From assembly GCF_029269745.1 (NCBI RefSeq), contig NZ_JARJHT010000002.1, positions 434,001 through 498,000 on the forward strand: a stretch of DNA of 64,000 nucleotides, in the 5' to 3' direction. Within the stretch, counting starts at the first letter, position 1, and each line of letters opens with the position of its first letter. The stretch comes from Polluticoccus soli (GTDB taxonomy: Bacteria; Bacteroidota; Bacteroidia; Chitinophagales; Chitinophagaceae). Positions 47,901 through 54,500 of the stretch are shown here, in pieces. Under the pieces are notes generated by a model. The model saw only the letters and a program-made list of their open reading frames with translations. It did not search any database and was not told the DNA's origin. A program made the translations under genes and the position numbers.

Positions 47901-48249
47901 TATTTCCAGCGTCTGCGAAGTGAAAGACTCGATCAACATTCACGTAGGTTGCGACGAAGGATTGTTCTACATGCCTAATACGTTCACGCCAAACAATGAT
48001 GGACAGAACGATCGCTTCTGGCCGATAGCAGTGGGTGTGAACAAGGTGGACAAATTCATGATATATAGCCGTTGGGGCGAGCTGGTATTCCAGGCGTACA
48101 ACATCCCGACCAACGATCCTGCTTTTGGCTGGGATGGCCGTCACAAGCAAATGGATGTACAGCCGGATGCTTTCATCTACTACATGGAGACGAAGTGTGG
48201 CAACGGCGAGACCATATTTATTAAAGGTGACGTATCAGTTGTTCGATAA
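35950..48249 (+). CDS. Giant SprB-like cell-surface adhesin, T9SS type B sorting domain
   Basis: A 4099-residue secreted protein. Residues 1-21 are a signal peptide ending VHAQ. Residues 22-230 form a beta-rich N-terminal domain; 230-384 are Ig/PKD-like with cysteines. Residues 385-3770 hold 44 tandem SprB repeats of about 77 residues, each with VSC, a GGT.PY.YSWNTTP core, AGTYT and a closing GC...TQP. Three further Ig-like domains follow, then the C-terminal type B sorting domain (MPNTFTPNNDGQNDRFWPI, YSRWGELVFQ, WDG). In Flavobacterium johnsoniae SprB is the mobile adhesin of gliding and is exported by T9SS; here gliding itself is inferred. The partner SprF-like gene follows at 30 bp. Confidence 0.93.
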   Translation: MREKFTLLAVVLLAFLSNVHAQTVSCPPNIGFENGNFTNWQLFTGTCCPIVANNLTGALANRHVLTSGSAVDPYGGFTVVAPSSGVYSLKLGNSNTGSQAERARYYVHVPNNVNNYSIIFRYAVVFENPNHTAAEQPRFEVRAYDSTSNNAILPCSQFSYVATASLPGFTLSSVGKDVWYKGWTTSSIDLSDYGGKTIAVDFASGDCDNGGHFGYGYVDLTCGLFATSTTVCNSNSTFNITGPYGFQKYEWRDSALTTIIDTNQTGTIPTPPTSRQYALIVTPFAGFGCPDTIYTTVTVSKVVATINNSDTTICNGTTLQLNTTNSVAPGPITYSWAPAAGLSCTTCANPVVTLPVNTKYVVTGTNADNCTWKDTVSIRSSNPTVTTTPQNATYYGAVNGGATATAGNGILPFTYSWNTTPVKTTAAITGLAAGTYTVTITDSLNCVKSAAVTVTQPPPLVVSFTQTNVSCYNGNNGSATATASGGVPPYTYSWNTTPVKTTTTITGLTAGIYKVTVTDANSYSIVDSVTITQPLALAGNVSKTNISCFGGSNGTATANPSGGTSPYTYSWNTTPVKTTQSITGLVPGTYKVTITDANSCTRLDSVIITQPTKITTNMNSSNNNCNNNGNGVAGVTANGGTPPYTYAWNTTPVKTNANINGLLPGWYTVVVTDANGCTAVDSAPVAQPPNMQLTTSQTNVKCKGGSDGTATVVAGKSGNYTYSWSSTPVQTTTTATGLPVGKYVITVEDNNGCKNKDSVIITEPATLFVINASKTDVLCYGTSTGTATVVGSGGNTPYVYSWNTTPVKTTATATNLAAGSYTITATDSNGCVKTASVTISQPTVLSASAVKTDASCFGGSNGTATVTAAGGTAPYTYSWNSSPVQTTATATGLPAGNYTVTVTDANNCTTTASVTIGQPTQLTASVVNTNVSCYGGSNGAAIVTAGGGTTPYSYSWNSTPVQTSAVAINLPAGTYTVTVTDFKGCTKTGTATITQPAQLTASASKTDVSCFNGSNGTATATPTGGTAPYTYSWNTTPVKTTATITGLTAGSYTATVTDFNGCVTTVNATITQPTQLTATTAKTDVSCYSGANGTATVTPVGGTSPYTYSWNTTPVQTTATATALAAGTYTATVTDALGCITTANATVTQPTLLTASATNTNVSCNGGSNGTATVTPAGGTSPYTYSWNTTPTQISATATGLTAGTYTATVTDAKGCISTANATITQPAVLTVSATNTNVSCNGGANGTATATPAGGTTPYSYSWSTAPAQTTATATGLAAGTYTVTVTDSKSCVATTTATITQPTVLSATATNTNVNCNGGANGTATVTPAGGTTPYTYSWNTTPAQTAAIATSLSAGTYTATVTDAKGCTTTASATVTQPAVLTVSATNTNVSCFGGNNGTATATVGGGTTPYAYNWNSAPVQTTSTANNLPAGTYTVTITDAKNCVATTTATVTQPTVLNATATNTSVNCNGGSNGTATVVPTGGTAPYTYSWNSSPVQTTATATNLPAGTYTATVTDALGCIKTVNTTITQPLVLTASATNTNVNCNGGSNGTATAVPVGGTTPYSYSWNTTPAQTTITATSLAAGTYTVTITDAKGCTTTANATVTQPSTLTATATNTNVNCNGGSNGTATVTPAGGTTAYTYSWNTTPAQTTAIATNLPAGTYTATVTDAKGCITTASATVTQPAVLTVSATNTNVSCNGGSNGTATATVAGGTTPYTYSWNSTPVQTTTTANNLTAGVYTVTITDAKNCVATTTATITQPTVLTAATTNTSVSCNAGTNGTATVTPTGGTAPYTYSWNTTPTQTNATATSLAAGTYTATVTDAKGCITTANATITQPTSLTVSVVNTNVSCNGGSDGAIIATAGGGTTPYSYSWNSTPVQTTAVAVNLPAGNYTITVTDFKGCIKTASATVTQPTQLTATTSKTDVSCYNGSNGTATVAPTGGTAPYTYSWNTTPAQTTATATNLPAGTYTATVTDSKGCTTTASATVTQPTQLTATATKTNVSCYAGTNGTATVTAAGGTTPYTYSWNTTPIKTTAAVTGLAAGSYTVTVTDNLGCITTTSVTITQPAVLSVSATNTNVSCNGGSNGTATATPTGGTTPYTYSWSTTPTQTTATATGLAAGTYTITVTDSQNCVATTIATVTQPTVLTATASKTNVSCFNGSNGTATVTPAGGTTPYTYSWNTTPVQATALATNLPAGTYTATVTDAKGCVTTASATVTEPTQLAASATKTDVSCFNGTNGSAAVTASGGTTPYTYSWNTTPIKTTAIASNLAAGTYTATVTDALGCTTTVTTTVIQPTLLTASATNTNVSCSGGSNGTATVTPSGGTAPYTYSWNTTPVQTTATATNLAAAGTYVATVTDALGCITTATVTVTQPTPLAASAVKTDVSCFSGSNGTTTVTGSGGTPPYSYNWNTTPVQNTAIATGLTAGTYTATVTDNMGCTATATITVSQPTLLTASATNTIVSCNSGSNGTATVTGAGGTTPYTYSWNTTPVQTTATATGLIAGTYTATVTDALGCSTTATTTVSEPAVLNVSATNTNVSCYGGSNASATATVTGGTTPYSYSWNSTPGQSASTATNLPAGNFIVTVTDSKGCVDKDTVTITQPTALTASATNTNVSCNGLSDGTVTLTVGGGETPYTYLWNGNSSWTTKDLNSVPAGTYTVLVTDSNGCTITASATVTQPAVLTVATTKSDVLCFAGNTGSTNAVATGGTAPYSYAWNTTPVQNTANATGLTAGTYTVTVTDDHGCVTTKSITVGEPTALVTASTQVDVSCNGGSDGAAVIFVNGGSTPYSYSWNTTPVKTTQIIYTLVAGTYVSTITDAHGCKKIDTIVITQPAPLPAMASSTNVSCFGGNNGTASVVASGGTLPYNYSWNSTPVKTTANVSGLTAGTYTATVTDAKGCISTATVTVTQPNLLVATATKTNASCNGFTNGSATVTVTGGTTPYVYSWNTTPVQTTTTASNLGAGTYTLTVTDSQNCVATTTATVTEPTPLTAAIAKTDVSCYQGNNGVATVTAAGGTAPYNYSWNTTPVQSTATANGLIAGNYTATVTDAQGCITSVSVTITEPQLLVATATNTNVSCHGGTNGTALVATTGGTTPYSYSWNTTPVKTTALATNLAAGKYTATVTDAKGCTDTATVTVTEPAVLSVTTVKTNVSCFNGTNGTATATATGGTTPYSYSWSSSPVQTSAGATGLPAGTYTITVTDANNCVATATAIITQPTQLTASVSKTDVSCFTGSDGTATVTAGGGTVPYTYSWNTTPVQTTTTATGLIAGVYTATVTDAQGCAATATITVTQPPLLTASATHNNVSCFGGNNGTAAVIAGGGTTPYSYSWSTTPVKTTAIATGLVAGGYSITVTDAKGCKAKDTVTITQPPALVVSTAKSDVSCFGGTNGVATVTATGGATPYTYSWNSTPVQTTTMATGLAAGTYIVTVADANNCVTTATAIITQPTQLTATATAKNVSCFGLTDAYAIVVGAGGTAPYIYSWNTTPVQINDTAFNLAAGTYQATVSDYLSCTTVVSVTITQPTQLAHTMVKTDVSCFGGSNGTATVTLTGGTTPYSYSWNTSPVQTTPKASNLIIGTYKVQLKDANNCQDSASVVINEPPLLTATTSKIDELCYNGTTAFAVVYPAGGTPPYAYNWNVTPIQTTDTAKNLAAGAYQVAVIDAHGCIVTAITDTIKQPRALWTKMTADKMTCSGDNSGWATVYPNGGIYPYTVQWHTNPVQTTFKATKLSAGMQYVTVTDSNGCQISDSISIGEFVSPVVTTGPDATVCLGDTTTITANGAKKYWWSPGLGLSCTSCQSPVANPIITTQYRVVGTDSNQCTDTTFINVGVIQHAEVSVGSPIVDVCIGDSVRLSAHGGVAYNWYPSTSVSDSTLSNPRSYTDTPTVYTVVITENECFKDTLTQAVVLHERPTIDLGADTRGMPGATIRLEAKTTNTNRIKWEPEVGLDCYFCHDPVATLSKSITYVATAISSVCEVKDSINIHVGCDEGLFYMPNTFTPNNDGQNDRFWPIAVGVNKVDKFMIYSRWGELVFQAYNIPTNDPAFGWDGRHKQMDVQPDAFIYYMETKCGNGETIFIKGDVSVVR
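37102..47259 (+). repeat. Array of 44 SprB-type coding repeats (about 231 bp each)
   Basis: Counted from the translation: 44 units between residues 385 and 3770, mean 77 codons, with units almost all 76-78 codons. Each unit has two cysteines about 50 residues apart. Units at the two ends (1-6 and 40-44) are more divergent than the middle. Synonymous positions differ widely between units that are nearly identical as protein. Repeat 26 has a one-residue insertion (NLAAAGTY) and repeat 30 replaces the WNTTP core. Confidence 0.9.
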
Positions 48250-48278
48250 AAAATAATTTGACCCAAAAACAGTCGAAA

Positions 48279-49334
48279 ATGAAAAAATATATTGTTGTGG
48301 CAGTGTTATCGCTGAGTGGTGTAAAGGCTTTAGCCCAGGATATTCACTTTTCACAGTTTTACGAAACATCTATTCTTCGCAATCCCGCACTCACGGGCAT
48401 TTTTAGCGGAGATTATAAAGCTGGTGTCAACTACAGGCAACAGTGGAGTAATATCTCCGTGCCGTTCACAACCGTAATGGCTACGGCCGAAAGCCGTATA
48501 CTGGTCAACCGCGACGTGGGTGACTACCTGAGCTATGGAGTGGCGGCGAGTTACGACAAAGCCGGGAGTATCAATTTCAAAAGCACCCAGATATATCCTG
48601 CTATCAACTTCAACAAAGCCATTGAAGATGACCATAACTCTTACCTCTCGGTAGGCTTTACCGCTGGCTATATACAACGTTCTGTCGATTTGACACGCGC
48701 CACCTATGCCAGCCAGTATTCTGGTACTGCCTACATACCGGGAAGCTCCAGCGGCGAGAATGTGAGCAGCACCGTTATTCGCAACTACGATCTTGGTAGT
48801 GGATTAAGCTTCAATAGTACTACGGGCCCCAATAACTCGCTTATTTATTATGTAGGTGTGGCTGGTTATCACATTACCAAACCCAAACATACCTTCAACG
48901 GTTCCGATAAGCTCGTTCGTCTCAATACCAAATGGACGGCCAACATGGGTTTCTCGTGGGCTATAAATGATGAATACGGGCTGACAGGACATTTAAATTA
49001 CGTACGCCAGCTGCCATACCAGGAAACGATGTTTGGCGCTTTAGTCAACTGGAAAAGTGTTTTCCGATATACCGGCAAGCCTTTTGTGGCGTATGCAGGA
49101 CTTTTTGTTCGCACAGGGGACGCGATCATCCCAACACTGAAAGTGGATTATGACAGGTATTATTTCGTAGCGTCGTACGATATAAATACATCAGGTCTGC
49201 GGCCAGCCAGTGAGGGTGCTGGCGGTATGGAGCTTTCTGTGTTTGTAAGGGGAGTGTGGCCTAAGACCAGGTATTATGAAACCCGTTGCCCTGCATTTGA
49301 GCAGATGCTGCCATCTACATTTAGCGATTATTAA
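48279..49334 (+). CDS. PorP/SprF family type IX secretion membrane protein
   Basis: A 351-residue outer-membrane beta-barrel protein. A signal peptide (residues 1-19, ending ALAQ) is followed by DIHFSQFYETSILRNPALTGIFSGDYKAGVNYRQQW, which is the N-terminal signature of the PorP/SprF family. Aromatic-ended strands run to the C terminus. SprF is needed for secretion of SprB in F. johnsoniae, and family genes are typically placed directly after the adhesin they serve, as here. ATG 48279 is chosen over an in-frame TTG at 48258. Confidence 0.93.
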   Translation: MKKYIVVAVLSLSGVKALAQDIHFSQFYETSILRNPALTGIFSGDYKAGVNYRQQWSNISVPFTTVMATAESRILVNRDVGDYLSYGVAASYDKAGSINFKSTQIYPAINFNKAIEDDHNSYLSVGFTAGYIQRSVDLTRATYASQYSGTAYIPGSSSGENVSSTVIRNYDLGSGLSFNSTTGPNNSLIYYVGVAGYHITKPKHTFNGSDKLVRLNTKWTANMGFSWAINDEYGLTGHLNYVRQLPYQETMFGALVNWKSVFRYTGKPFVAYAGLFVRTGDAIIPTLKVDYDRYYFVASYDINTSGLRPASEGAGGMELSVFVRGVWPKTRYYETRCPAFEQMLPSTFSDY

Positions 49335-49362
49335 AGATACCCACCGATGGGAGAGAGAAGAA

Positions 49363-49391
49363 AGAGAGCCGGCCGTCTGCCGGCTCTCTTA
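49363..49391 (+). terminator. Intrinsic terminator after the adhesin/SprF pair
   Basis: A perfect 12-bp GC-rich stem AAGAGAGCCGGC / GCCGGCTCTCTT with loop CGTCT, followed by AGTTTTA, 28 bp after the stop. Confidence 0.85.
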
Positions 49392-49468
49392 GTTTTATTG
49401 GCAGATACAGTACCGTTTCTATTGATGGTTTCCCATCCATTTTGTAGTTTTTCTGTGTCTTTAATTCT

Positions 49469-49957
49469 ATGCTTACGATCAAACCTATCGAATCACTAAC
49501 GAAAACTGAGCTAGACCAGCTGAGGTCTGTTATCCTTGAGTATGGCGATCACATGTACATCGACCTTGCACTTATTGCCGGAAAGCAGCGGTTTGCATAT
49601 GAAATGCTTGATTTCCCGGGAGGACGGTATGTCAAGCCTGAAGGTGCGTTCTTCCTGGCTCTCTACGCAGGCCAGCCTGCAGGTTGCATCGGTGTCAAAC
49701 GCTACGATGCAGAAAGCTGCGAAATGAAACGGATGTATGTAAAGCCAGAGTTTCGCAAATTGGGTATTGGGATAGAACTTTGCCGCGTAGCCATCGATGT
49801 CGCCAAAGATTATGGATATTCTTCGATGCTGCTGGACACCAATAAAGAAATGCCCGCTGCAATTTCTATTTACGACAAGTTCGGTTTCAAAGAAATACCT
49901 GCGTATTGCGAAAACGAGAATCCCAACCCGGTGTATTATCGCTACGACCTGTGCTAG
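49469..49957 (+). CDS. GNAT family N-acetyltransferase
   Basis: A 162-residue single-domain GNAT. Motif A is visible as MKRMYVKPEFRKLGIGIELCRVAIDVAKDYG near 85-115, with the acetyl-CoA loop RKLGIG, and motif B as LLDTNKEMPAAISIYDKFGFKEI near 120-145. It acetylates an amine on an unknown small molecule or protein. It stands alone between two terminators. Confidence 0.9.
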   Translation: MLTIKPIESLTKTELDQLRSVILEYGDHMYIDLALIAGKQRFAYEMLDFPGGRYVKPEGAFFLALYAGQPAGCIGVKRYDAESCEMKRMYVKPEFRKLGIGIELCRVAIDVAKDYGYSSMLLDTNKEMPAAISIYDKFGFKEIPAYCENENPNPVYYRYDLC

Positions 49958-50029
49958 ACCTAAGCAGTCTATCTTATTTCTGAAATGATGTATGTCATTC
50001 TGTAGATTTGGCGCTCAAACTATCTTCTG

Positions 50030-50399
50030 ATGAGCACACCATTTCTCGGTCTGAGGACCGTAGGTTATAAAAGTAACAGACCTTGCCAAAGCTAAAGCAT
50101 GGTACACCGGCATACTGGGTATCGAACCTTATTTTGATCAACCTTTTTATGTCGGCTTCAACGTTGCAGGCTATGAACTGGGCTTGCAACCGGCAGAGAT
50201 TGCCCCAGTTTATGGCGACAGCACAACCACCTATTGGGGCGTTGAAGACGTGCACGCTATGTACAAAAAGCTGGTGGACGCGGGCGCAACCTCTTTTGAA
50301 GAACCGATGGATGTAGGCGAGGGGATTGTGGTAGCTGCCGTGAGAGATCCATGGGGCAACCCGTTCGGGATCATTTACAATCCGCATTTCAAGCTATAA
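50030..50399 (+). pseudogene. VOC/glyoxalase-like gene with a single-base frameshift
   Basis: ATG 50030 opens with MSTPFLGLRTVGYK and then meets an extra A in the AAAA run at 50069-50072. Dropping one A continues in frame as VTDLAKAKAWYTGILGIEPYF through to the stop at 50397, giving 122 residues of a vicinal oxygen chelate protein (later blocks YWGVEDVHAMYKKLVDAG and VRDPWGNPFGIIYNP). The two parts are in different frames, so the gene is broken, mis-sequenced, or read by slippage. Everything after the frameshift is intact, which favours a recent event or sequence error. Confidence 0.75.
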
Positions 50400-50400
50400 A

Positions 50401-50431
50401 AGAAAACGGGTGACTTAGTCACCCGTTTTCT
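50401..50431. terminator. Bidirectional intrinsic terminator
   Basis: A perfect 14-bp stem AGAAAACGGGTGAC / GTCACCCGTTTTCT with loop TTA. T runs follow on both strands, so it can end both the VOC gene and the convergent aminopeptidase gene. Confidence 0.85.
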
Positions 50432-50454
50432 TTTTAAAGGCCCGCATGCGAACA

Positions 50455-51750
50455 TTAGTTATACACGTCTGTCTTTTCAACTCCTATAGTCAAGTTATCA
50501 TTGCCATTAGCGGTTATGAGGATGTCATCCTCTATACGCACACCGCCAATATGCTTCCATTTGTTCACTTCATCCCAGTTGATCTCGTTGGCAAACTTGC
50601 TGCGCACGTTCTCGCTATCGAGCAGTGCGGAGATAAAATAGCAGCCAGGTTCTACCGTGATGAAATGACCTGCTTCCAATTCTATATCTACGCGCAGTCT
50701 TGCGCCTGCATACATTTTCGGGTTGATGTTTTCTTCCTGGCCCGCATCGCGCACGCGCAGACCTACCAGGTGACCCACGCCGTGCGGGAAGAATACTGAA
50801 CTCACTTCTTTCTCCAGCAGCGTATCAAGGTTGCCTTTCAGTAGACCAAGACCCAACAGACCTTCAGTTGTTACCCGTGCAGCATGCAAATGCACGTCAC
50901 GCCACATCACACCCCGTTTCGACATAGCGATGCATTCGGCGTGCGCCTTCAATACCAGCTGGTAAAGGTCTTTATGCTGTTGGGTTGGATTGTTGGTTGA
51001 GTGGTACATACGTGTAATGTCCACGCAGTAATCATATATCTCGGCACCGGCGTCTATAAGTACGTATTCTCCTTCGTTTACTTTTCTGTGTGTTGGTATG
51101 GCATGCAGGATAGCCGAGTTAGTACCTGCACCTACAATTGTTTCATACGGTACACCGTGCGCACCACGGGTGAGTATCTCGCCTTCGTAGGCCACCTGGA
51201 TCTCGCGTTCAGTTACGCCCGGACGGATCACTTGTGCTATTTTCTCATAGCCATGCTTAGCTATTTCGGCCAGCTGCTGGAATAATCTTACTTCAGCAGC
51301 ATCCTTTTTCCTGCGTTCCCTGTCTAGTGATGTGCGCAGCTCAAATGCCTTGCCTTCTACAGGCGCCAAAGCCTGGCCCAGTTTATAAACGTTCGAGAAT
51401 TTATTGTTAGCAAGGAAGCTATCCAGTTCACTCCTTGACTGGCCCCTATCATTTACCAGCAGATCGTGACGATCGCCTTCCCATACAGCTTCGTCAGGGC
51501 CTATCTCTTTCTGGAATTCTACCCAGCCGGTGTTCTTATTGTATAGTACCACTTCGCTCTCGCGGCGGCGACCCGTCAGCCAGAAGTATGCCGGGTGCGT
51601 TAGAAATGGGTAGGTTTGATCCAATCCGCCTGGTTTCTGAATAGGTTCTCCAGAATACACCAGCACGGCTTCATCACCTGCCAGTTGTTCGTTCCATCTT
51701 GCCTCCAGTTTTTTGCGGCGGGCTTGTATATCGCTTGTAGTAAAGTACAT
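50455..51750 (-). CDS. M24 family aminopeptidase P (Xaa-Pro aminopeptidase)
   Basis: A 431-residue pita-bread metallopeptidase that removes an N-terminal residue next to proline. The five metal ligands are visible: two aspartates in VLIDAGAEIYDYCVDITRMY, histidine in FFPHGVGHLVGL, glutamate in FITVEPGCYF and glutamate in VRIEDDILIT. The N-terminal creatinase-like domain (residues 1-165) contains the block LTHPAYFWLTGRRRESEVVLY. The frame is open 213 bp further upstream, but ATG 51750 gives the normal N terminus. Confidence 0.93.
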   Translation of the reverse strand: MYFTTSDIQARRKKLEARWNEQLAGDEAVLVYSGEPIQKPGGLDQTYPFLTHPAYFWLTGRRRESEVVLYNKNTGWVEFQKEIGPDEAVWEGDRHDLLVNDRGQSRSELDSFLANNKFSNVYKLGQALAPVEGKAFELRTSLDRERRKKDAAEVRLFQQLAEIAKHGYEKIAQVIRPGVTEREIQVAYEGEILTRGAHGVPYETIVGAGTNSAILHAIPTHRKVNEGEYVLIDAGAEIYDYCVDITRMYHSTNNPTQQHKDLYQLVLKAHAECIAMSKRGVMWRDVHLHAARVTTEGLLGLGLLKGNLDTLLEKEVSSVFFPHGVGHLVGLRVRDAGQEENINPKMYAGARLRVDIELEAGHFITVEPGCYFISALLDSENVRSKFANEINWDEVNKWKHIGGVRIEDDILITANGNDNLTIGVEKTDVYN

Positions 51751-52305
51751 GGTCTTGAATTTAGCGGAGCTAATATAAGGTAATTCCACACGCGTTCTAC
51801 CGCATCCCTCCTTTTTCACCCTTTTGCGTGAAGGTGATAAGATATTAATTGTTGTATGTTTTGTCGTATATTTGTACTGTATTTCTGCCGATTGATTGAG
51901 TACGGATTGTAGATATCGCGGAGAGTTGAAGGGGAAATGTAATTCGCGGAGTGTCTTGCACAAGGCTTGTTGTCTTTATTTCCGCTTCAATCCAAACAGG
52001 CGACAAAAGCAACAACCGGCAACAAAAATTGGGACCTATGAAAACAGGTTATTCAATTCAAACCGCTCCAGGCTTGCAAAGTATTTCCGAACCAGCGCCG
52101 CTAGGCAACAATACCAGGGAAATCGTGACAAAAGCGGCAACAAAAGTTATCAATAAATGAATGAAAGTATAATGTGTGTCCCTGTTTCCAAATTTGACGG
52201 TCACAACTAGTACTATCTAAGGGCTTGGTTCATGTGGAAAAACCCTTAAGATTTTTACCCTTTACCTCGTGCAATTTCATTACCTTTGCACAATTTTGTT
52301 TTTTT
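51751..52305. other. Intergenic region with repeat element copy 3 (degenerate)
   Basis: No firm gene lies between the aminopeptidase P and carA. A -7 box TATATTTG is at 51867-51874. About 135 bases later come AGCAACAACCGGCAACAAAA (52009-52028) and, after about 115 more, GCGGCAACAAAAGTT near 52132. ACCTATGAAAAC at 52034-52045 opens a 40-codon frame (52038-52160) that is possibly meaningful but unsupported. An inverted pair TAAGGG / CCCTTA spans 52217-52249. The -7 box of carA is at 52281. Confidence 0.5.
52281..52288 (+). promoter_or_regulatory. Putative -7 box of carA
   Basis: TACCTTTG, an exact TAnnTTTG match, 17 bases before the carA ATG. No -33 TTTG at 19-21 bp spacing. Confidence 0.5.
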
Positions 52306-53418
52306 ATGCCTGCTACGCAACCTGTTAATAGTCCCGCCTGGCTGCTGTTGGAAGACGGTACGCTGTTCAAAGGAAAATCATTTGGAGCACAAGGAACCAG
52401 TGGAGGAGAGATATGTTTTAATACCGGTATGACTGGTTACCAGGAGGTATTTACAGACCCTTCGTACACAGGCCAGGTGCTGATCATGAACAACGCCTAC
52501 GTGGGCAATTACGGGGTGAAGAAAGAGGACGTAGAAAGTGATTCCGTAAAGATCAAAGGCTTGATCTGCAAGAACATATCTCACCGTTACAGCCGCATGA
52601 CGGCCGACGACGGGCTGGAAGAATACCTGCAGAAGAATAACATTGTAGCTATATATGATGTAGATACCCGCTCGCTGGTGCAGCACATCCGCGAGAAAGG
52701 GGCGATGAACTGCATCATCAGCACTGAGGTGTCTGACCTGGAAGGACTTAAAGGAGAACTTTCAAAGGTTCCCGATATGGCCGGCCTGGAGCTGAGCTCA
52801 GAGATCTCTACTAAAGAACCATATAACTACGGTAACCCTGATGCGAAACTCCGCATTGCCGTACTTGACTACGGTGTGAAGAAACACATCCTCGAATGCA
52901 TGGCACAGCGCGGTGCATACCTCAAGGTATTCCCGGCTAAAACACCTTATACAACGCTTGAAGAGTTCAAGCCACACGGCATCTTCGTATCAAACGGTCC
53001 CGGCGATCCGGCTTCGATGGATTATGCGGTGAAAACCGTTAAAGACATCCTGGCATCCGGCAAGCCAATGTTCGGTATCTGCCTGGGTCACCAGCTGCTG
53101 GCCCGCGCTAACGACATCCCGACCTTTAAAATGCACCACGGTCACCGCGGTCTTAACCACCCGGTGAAAAACCTGATAACTGGCAGATCGGAGATCACCA
53201 CCCAGAACCACGGTTTTGGTGTAGACCCTGAAGCTGCTAAGAATGCCGACCATATCGAGATCACTCACGTTAACCTGAACGACGGTTCTATCGAGGGTAT
53301 CCGCGTAAAAGGCAAACCTGCTTTCTCGGTACAATACCACCCCGAGAGCACTCCTGGTCCGCACGATTCACGTTACCTGTTTGATGATTTCATCAAACTG
53401 ATAGAAGAGAATATTTAA
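52306..53418 (+). CDS. carA: Carbamoyl-phosphate synthase small subunit
   Basis: A 370-residue glutaminase subunit that passes ammonia to CarB for carbamoyl phosphate, used in arginine and pyrimidine synthesis. The class I amidotransferase triad is C259 (GICLGHQLL), H345 and E347 (YHPES). The N-terminal CPSase domain has the FNTGMTGYQEVFTDPSY signature. The frame is open upstream to 52225, but ATG 52306 gives the family N terminus and follows the -7 box. carB is not adjacent, which is common in Bacteroidota. Confidence 0.97.
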   Translation: MPATQPVNSPAWLLLEDGTLFKGKSFGAQGTSGGEICFNTGMTGYQEVFTDPSYTGQVLIMNNAYVGNYGVKKEDVESDSVKIKGLICKNISHRYSRMTADDGLEEYLQKNNIVAIYDVDTRSLVQHIREKGAMNCIISTEVSDLEGLKGELSKVPDMAGLELSSEISTKEPYNYGNPDAKLRIAVLDYGVKKHILECMAQRGAYLKVFPAKTPYTTLEEFKPHGIFVSNGPGDPASMDYAVKTVKDILASGKPMFGICLGHQLLARANDIPTFKMHHGHRGLNHPVKNLITGRSEITTQNHGFGVDPEAAKNADHIEITHVNLNDGSIEGIRVKGKPAFSVQYHPESTPGPHDSRYLFDDFIKLIEENI

Positions 53419-53501
53419 GCTGAAGAATCACTTTAAGTGATTGATTTAAAGCTGTATATTGTAGCTATTTCAAAACCTTAGTTAAAGCACGACTTTAAGC
53501 A

Positions 53502-54470
53502 ATGAAGCAAGAAAAGATCCTGATAATGGGTGCCGGTGGGCAGATTGGTGTAGAGCTGGCAATGGCCCTGAGGAAGCTTTATGGAACCAATAATGTTATA
53601 GCTACAGATATACGTGAGGCACACCCGCTTTTGGATGGTGCCGGACCCTATTATACACTCGATGCGATGGATGCTAATGCCACGCTCGACCTGGTAAAGA
53701 AAGAAGGAATCACCCAAATATACCTGCTGGCAGCCCTGCTGTCGGCAACAGGGGAGAAAAACCCTAAGATGGCCTGGGACATCAACATGCGCAGCCTGCT
53801 GCAAGTGCTTGACCTGGGTGTGCAGGAGAAACTGACCAAGATATACTGGCCTAGCTCGATAGCTGTTTTTGGTCCAACTACCCCAAGAAGCGAGACCCCA
53901 CAGAAGACGGTTGTTGAACCAAGGACTGTTTATGGTGTGAGCAAATATGCCGGCGAATTGTGGTGCCAGTACTACAACCAGCGCTGGGGATTGGACGTGC
54001 GTAGCATCCGCTACCCGGGTCTCATCAGCTGGAAATCTGAACCCGGCGGCGGCACAACTGATTATGCAGTAGATATTTATCACAAAGCACTTGAAGACGG
54101 AAAGTATACCTGCTTCCTGTCTGAGAATACTTACCTGCCCATGATGTATATGGATGACGCGATCCGCGGCACCATAGAACTGATGGAAGCACCGGTAGAA
54201 CAAATGAAATCGCGCATGGCTTACAACCTGTCGGCCATGAGCTTCTCACCTAAAGAGATAGCAGCAGCTATCCAAAAACACATTCCTGATTTTACCATCG
54301 ACTATGCACCCGACTTCCGCCAGGCAATTGCCGACGGCTGGCCGCAAAGCATAGATGATACAGCTGCCCGCCAGGATTGGGGTTGGAAGCATGAATTCGA
54401 TCTCGACAAGATGACAGCTGACATGCTGATGCATCTGAAAGAGAAGAAAATGCTCGATGTGAAGCTGTAA
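53502..54470 (+). CDS. NAD-dependent epimerase/dehydratase, L-threonine 3-dehydrogenase-like
   Basis: A 322-residue SDR of the extended type. The NAD loop GAGGQIG is near 10-16, the catalytic YGVSK near 147-151, with a serine-rich YWPSSIAVFG strand before it. The sequence SIRYPGLISWKSEPGGGTTDYAVDIYHKAL and the C-terminal pattern match GalE-like L-threonine 3-dehydrogenases, which oxidise threonine to 2-amino-3-ketobutyrate. The kbl gene usual in this pathway is not in the window. A UDP-sugar epimerase is a less likely alternative. Confidence 0.87.
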   Translation: MKQEKILIMGAGGQIGVELAMALRKLYGTNNVIATDIREAHPLLDGAGPYYTLDAMDANATLDLVKKEGITQIYLLAALLSATGEKNPKMAWDINMRSLLQVLDLGVQEKLTKIYWPSSIAVFGPTTPRSETPQKTVVEPRTVYGVSKYAGELWCQYYNQRWGLDVRSIRYPGLISWKSEPGGGTTDYAVDIYHKALEDGKYTCFLSENTYLPMMYMDDAIRGTIELMEAPVEQMKSRMAYNLSAMSFSPKEIAAAIQKHIPDFTIDYAPDFRQAIADGWPQSIDDTAARQDWGWKHEFDLDKMTADMLMHLKEKKMLDVKL

Positions 54471-54500
54471 TCTGGCTTGGTTTAGCTATATCTTAGTGAA

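Noticed and set aside
52217-52249. Hairpin upstream of carA as a pyrimidine-responsive attenuator
   Set aside because: The stem is only six bases with a long loop, has no T run and lies upstream of the likely -7 box, so it would not be in the carA transcript.
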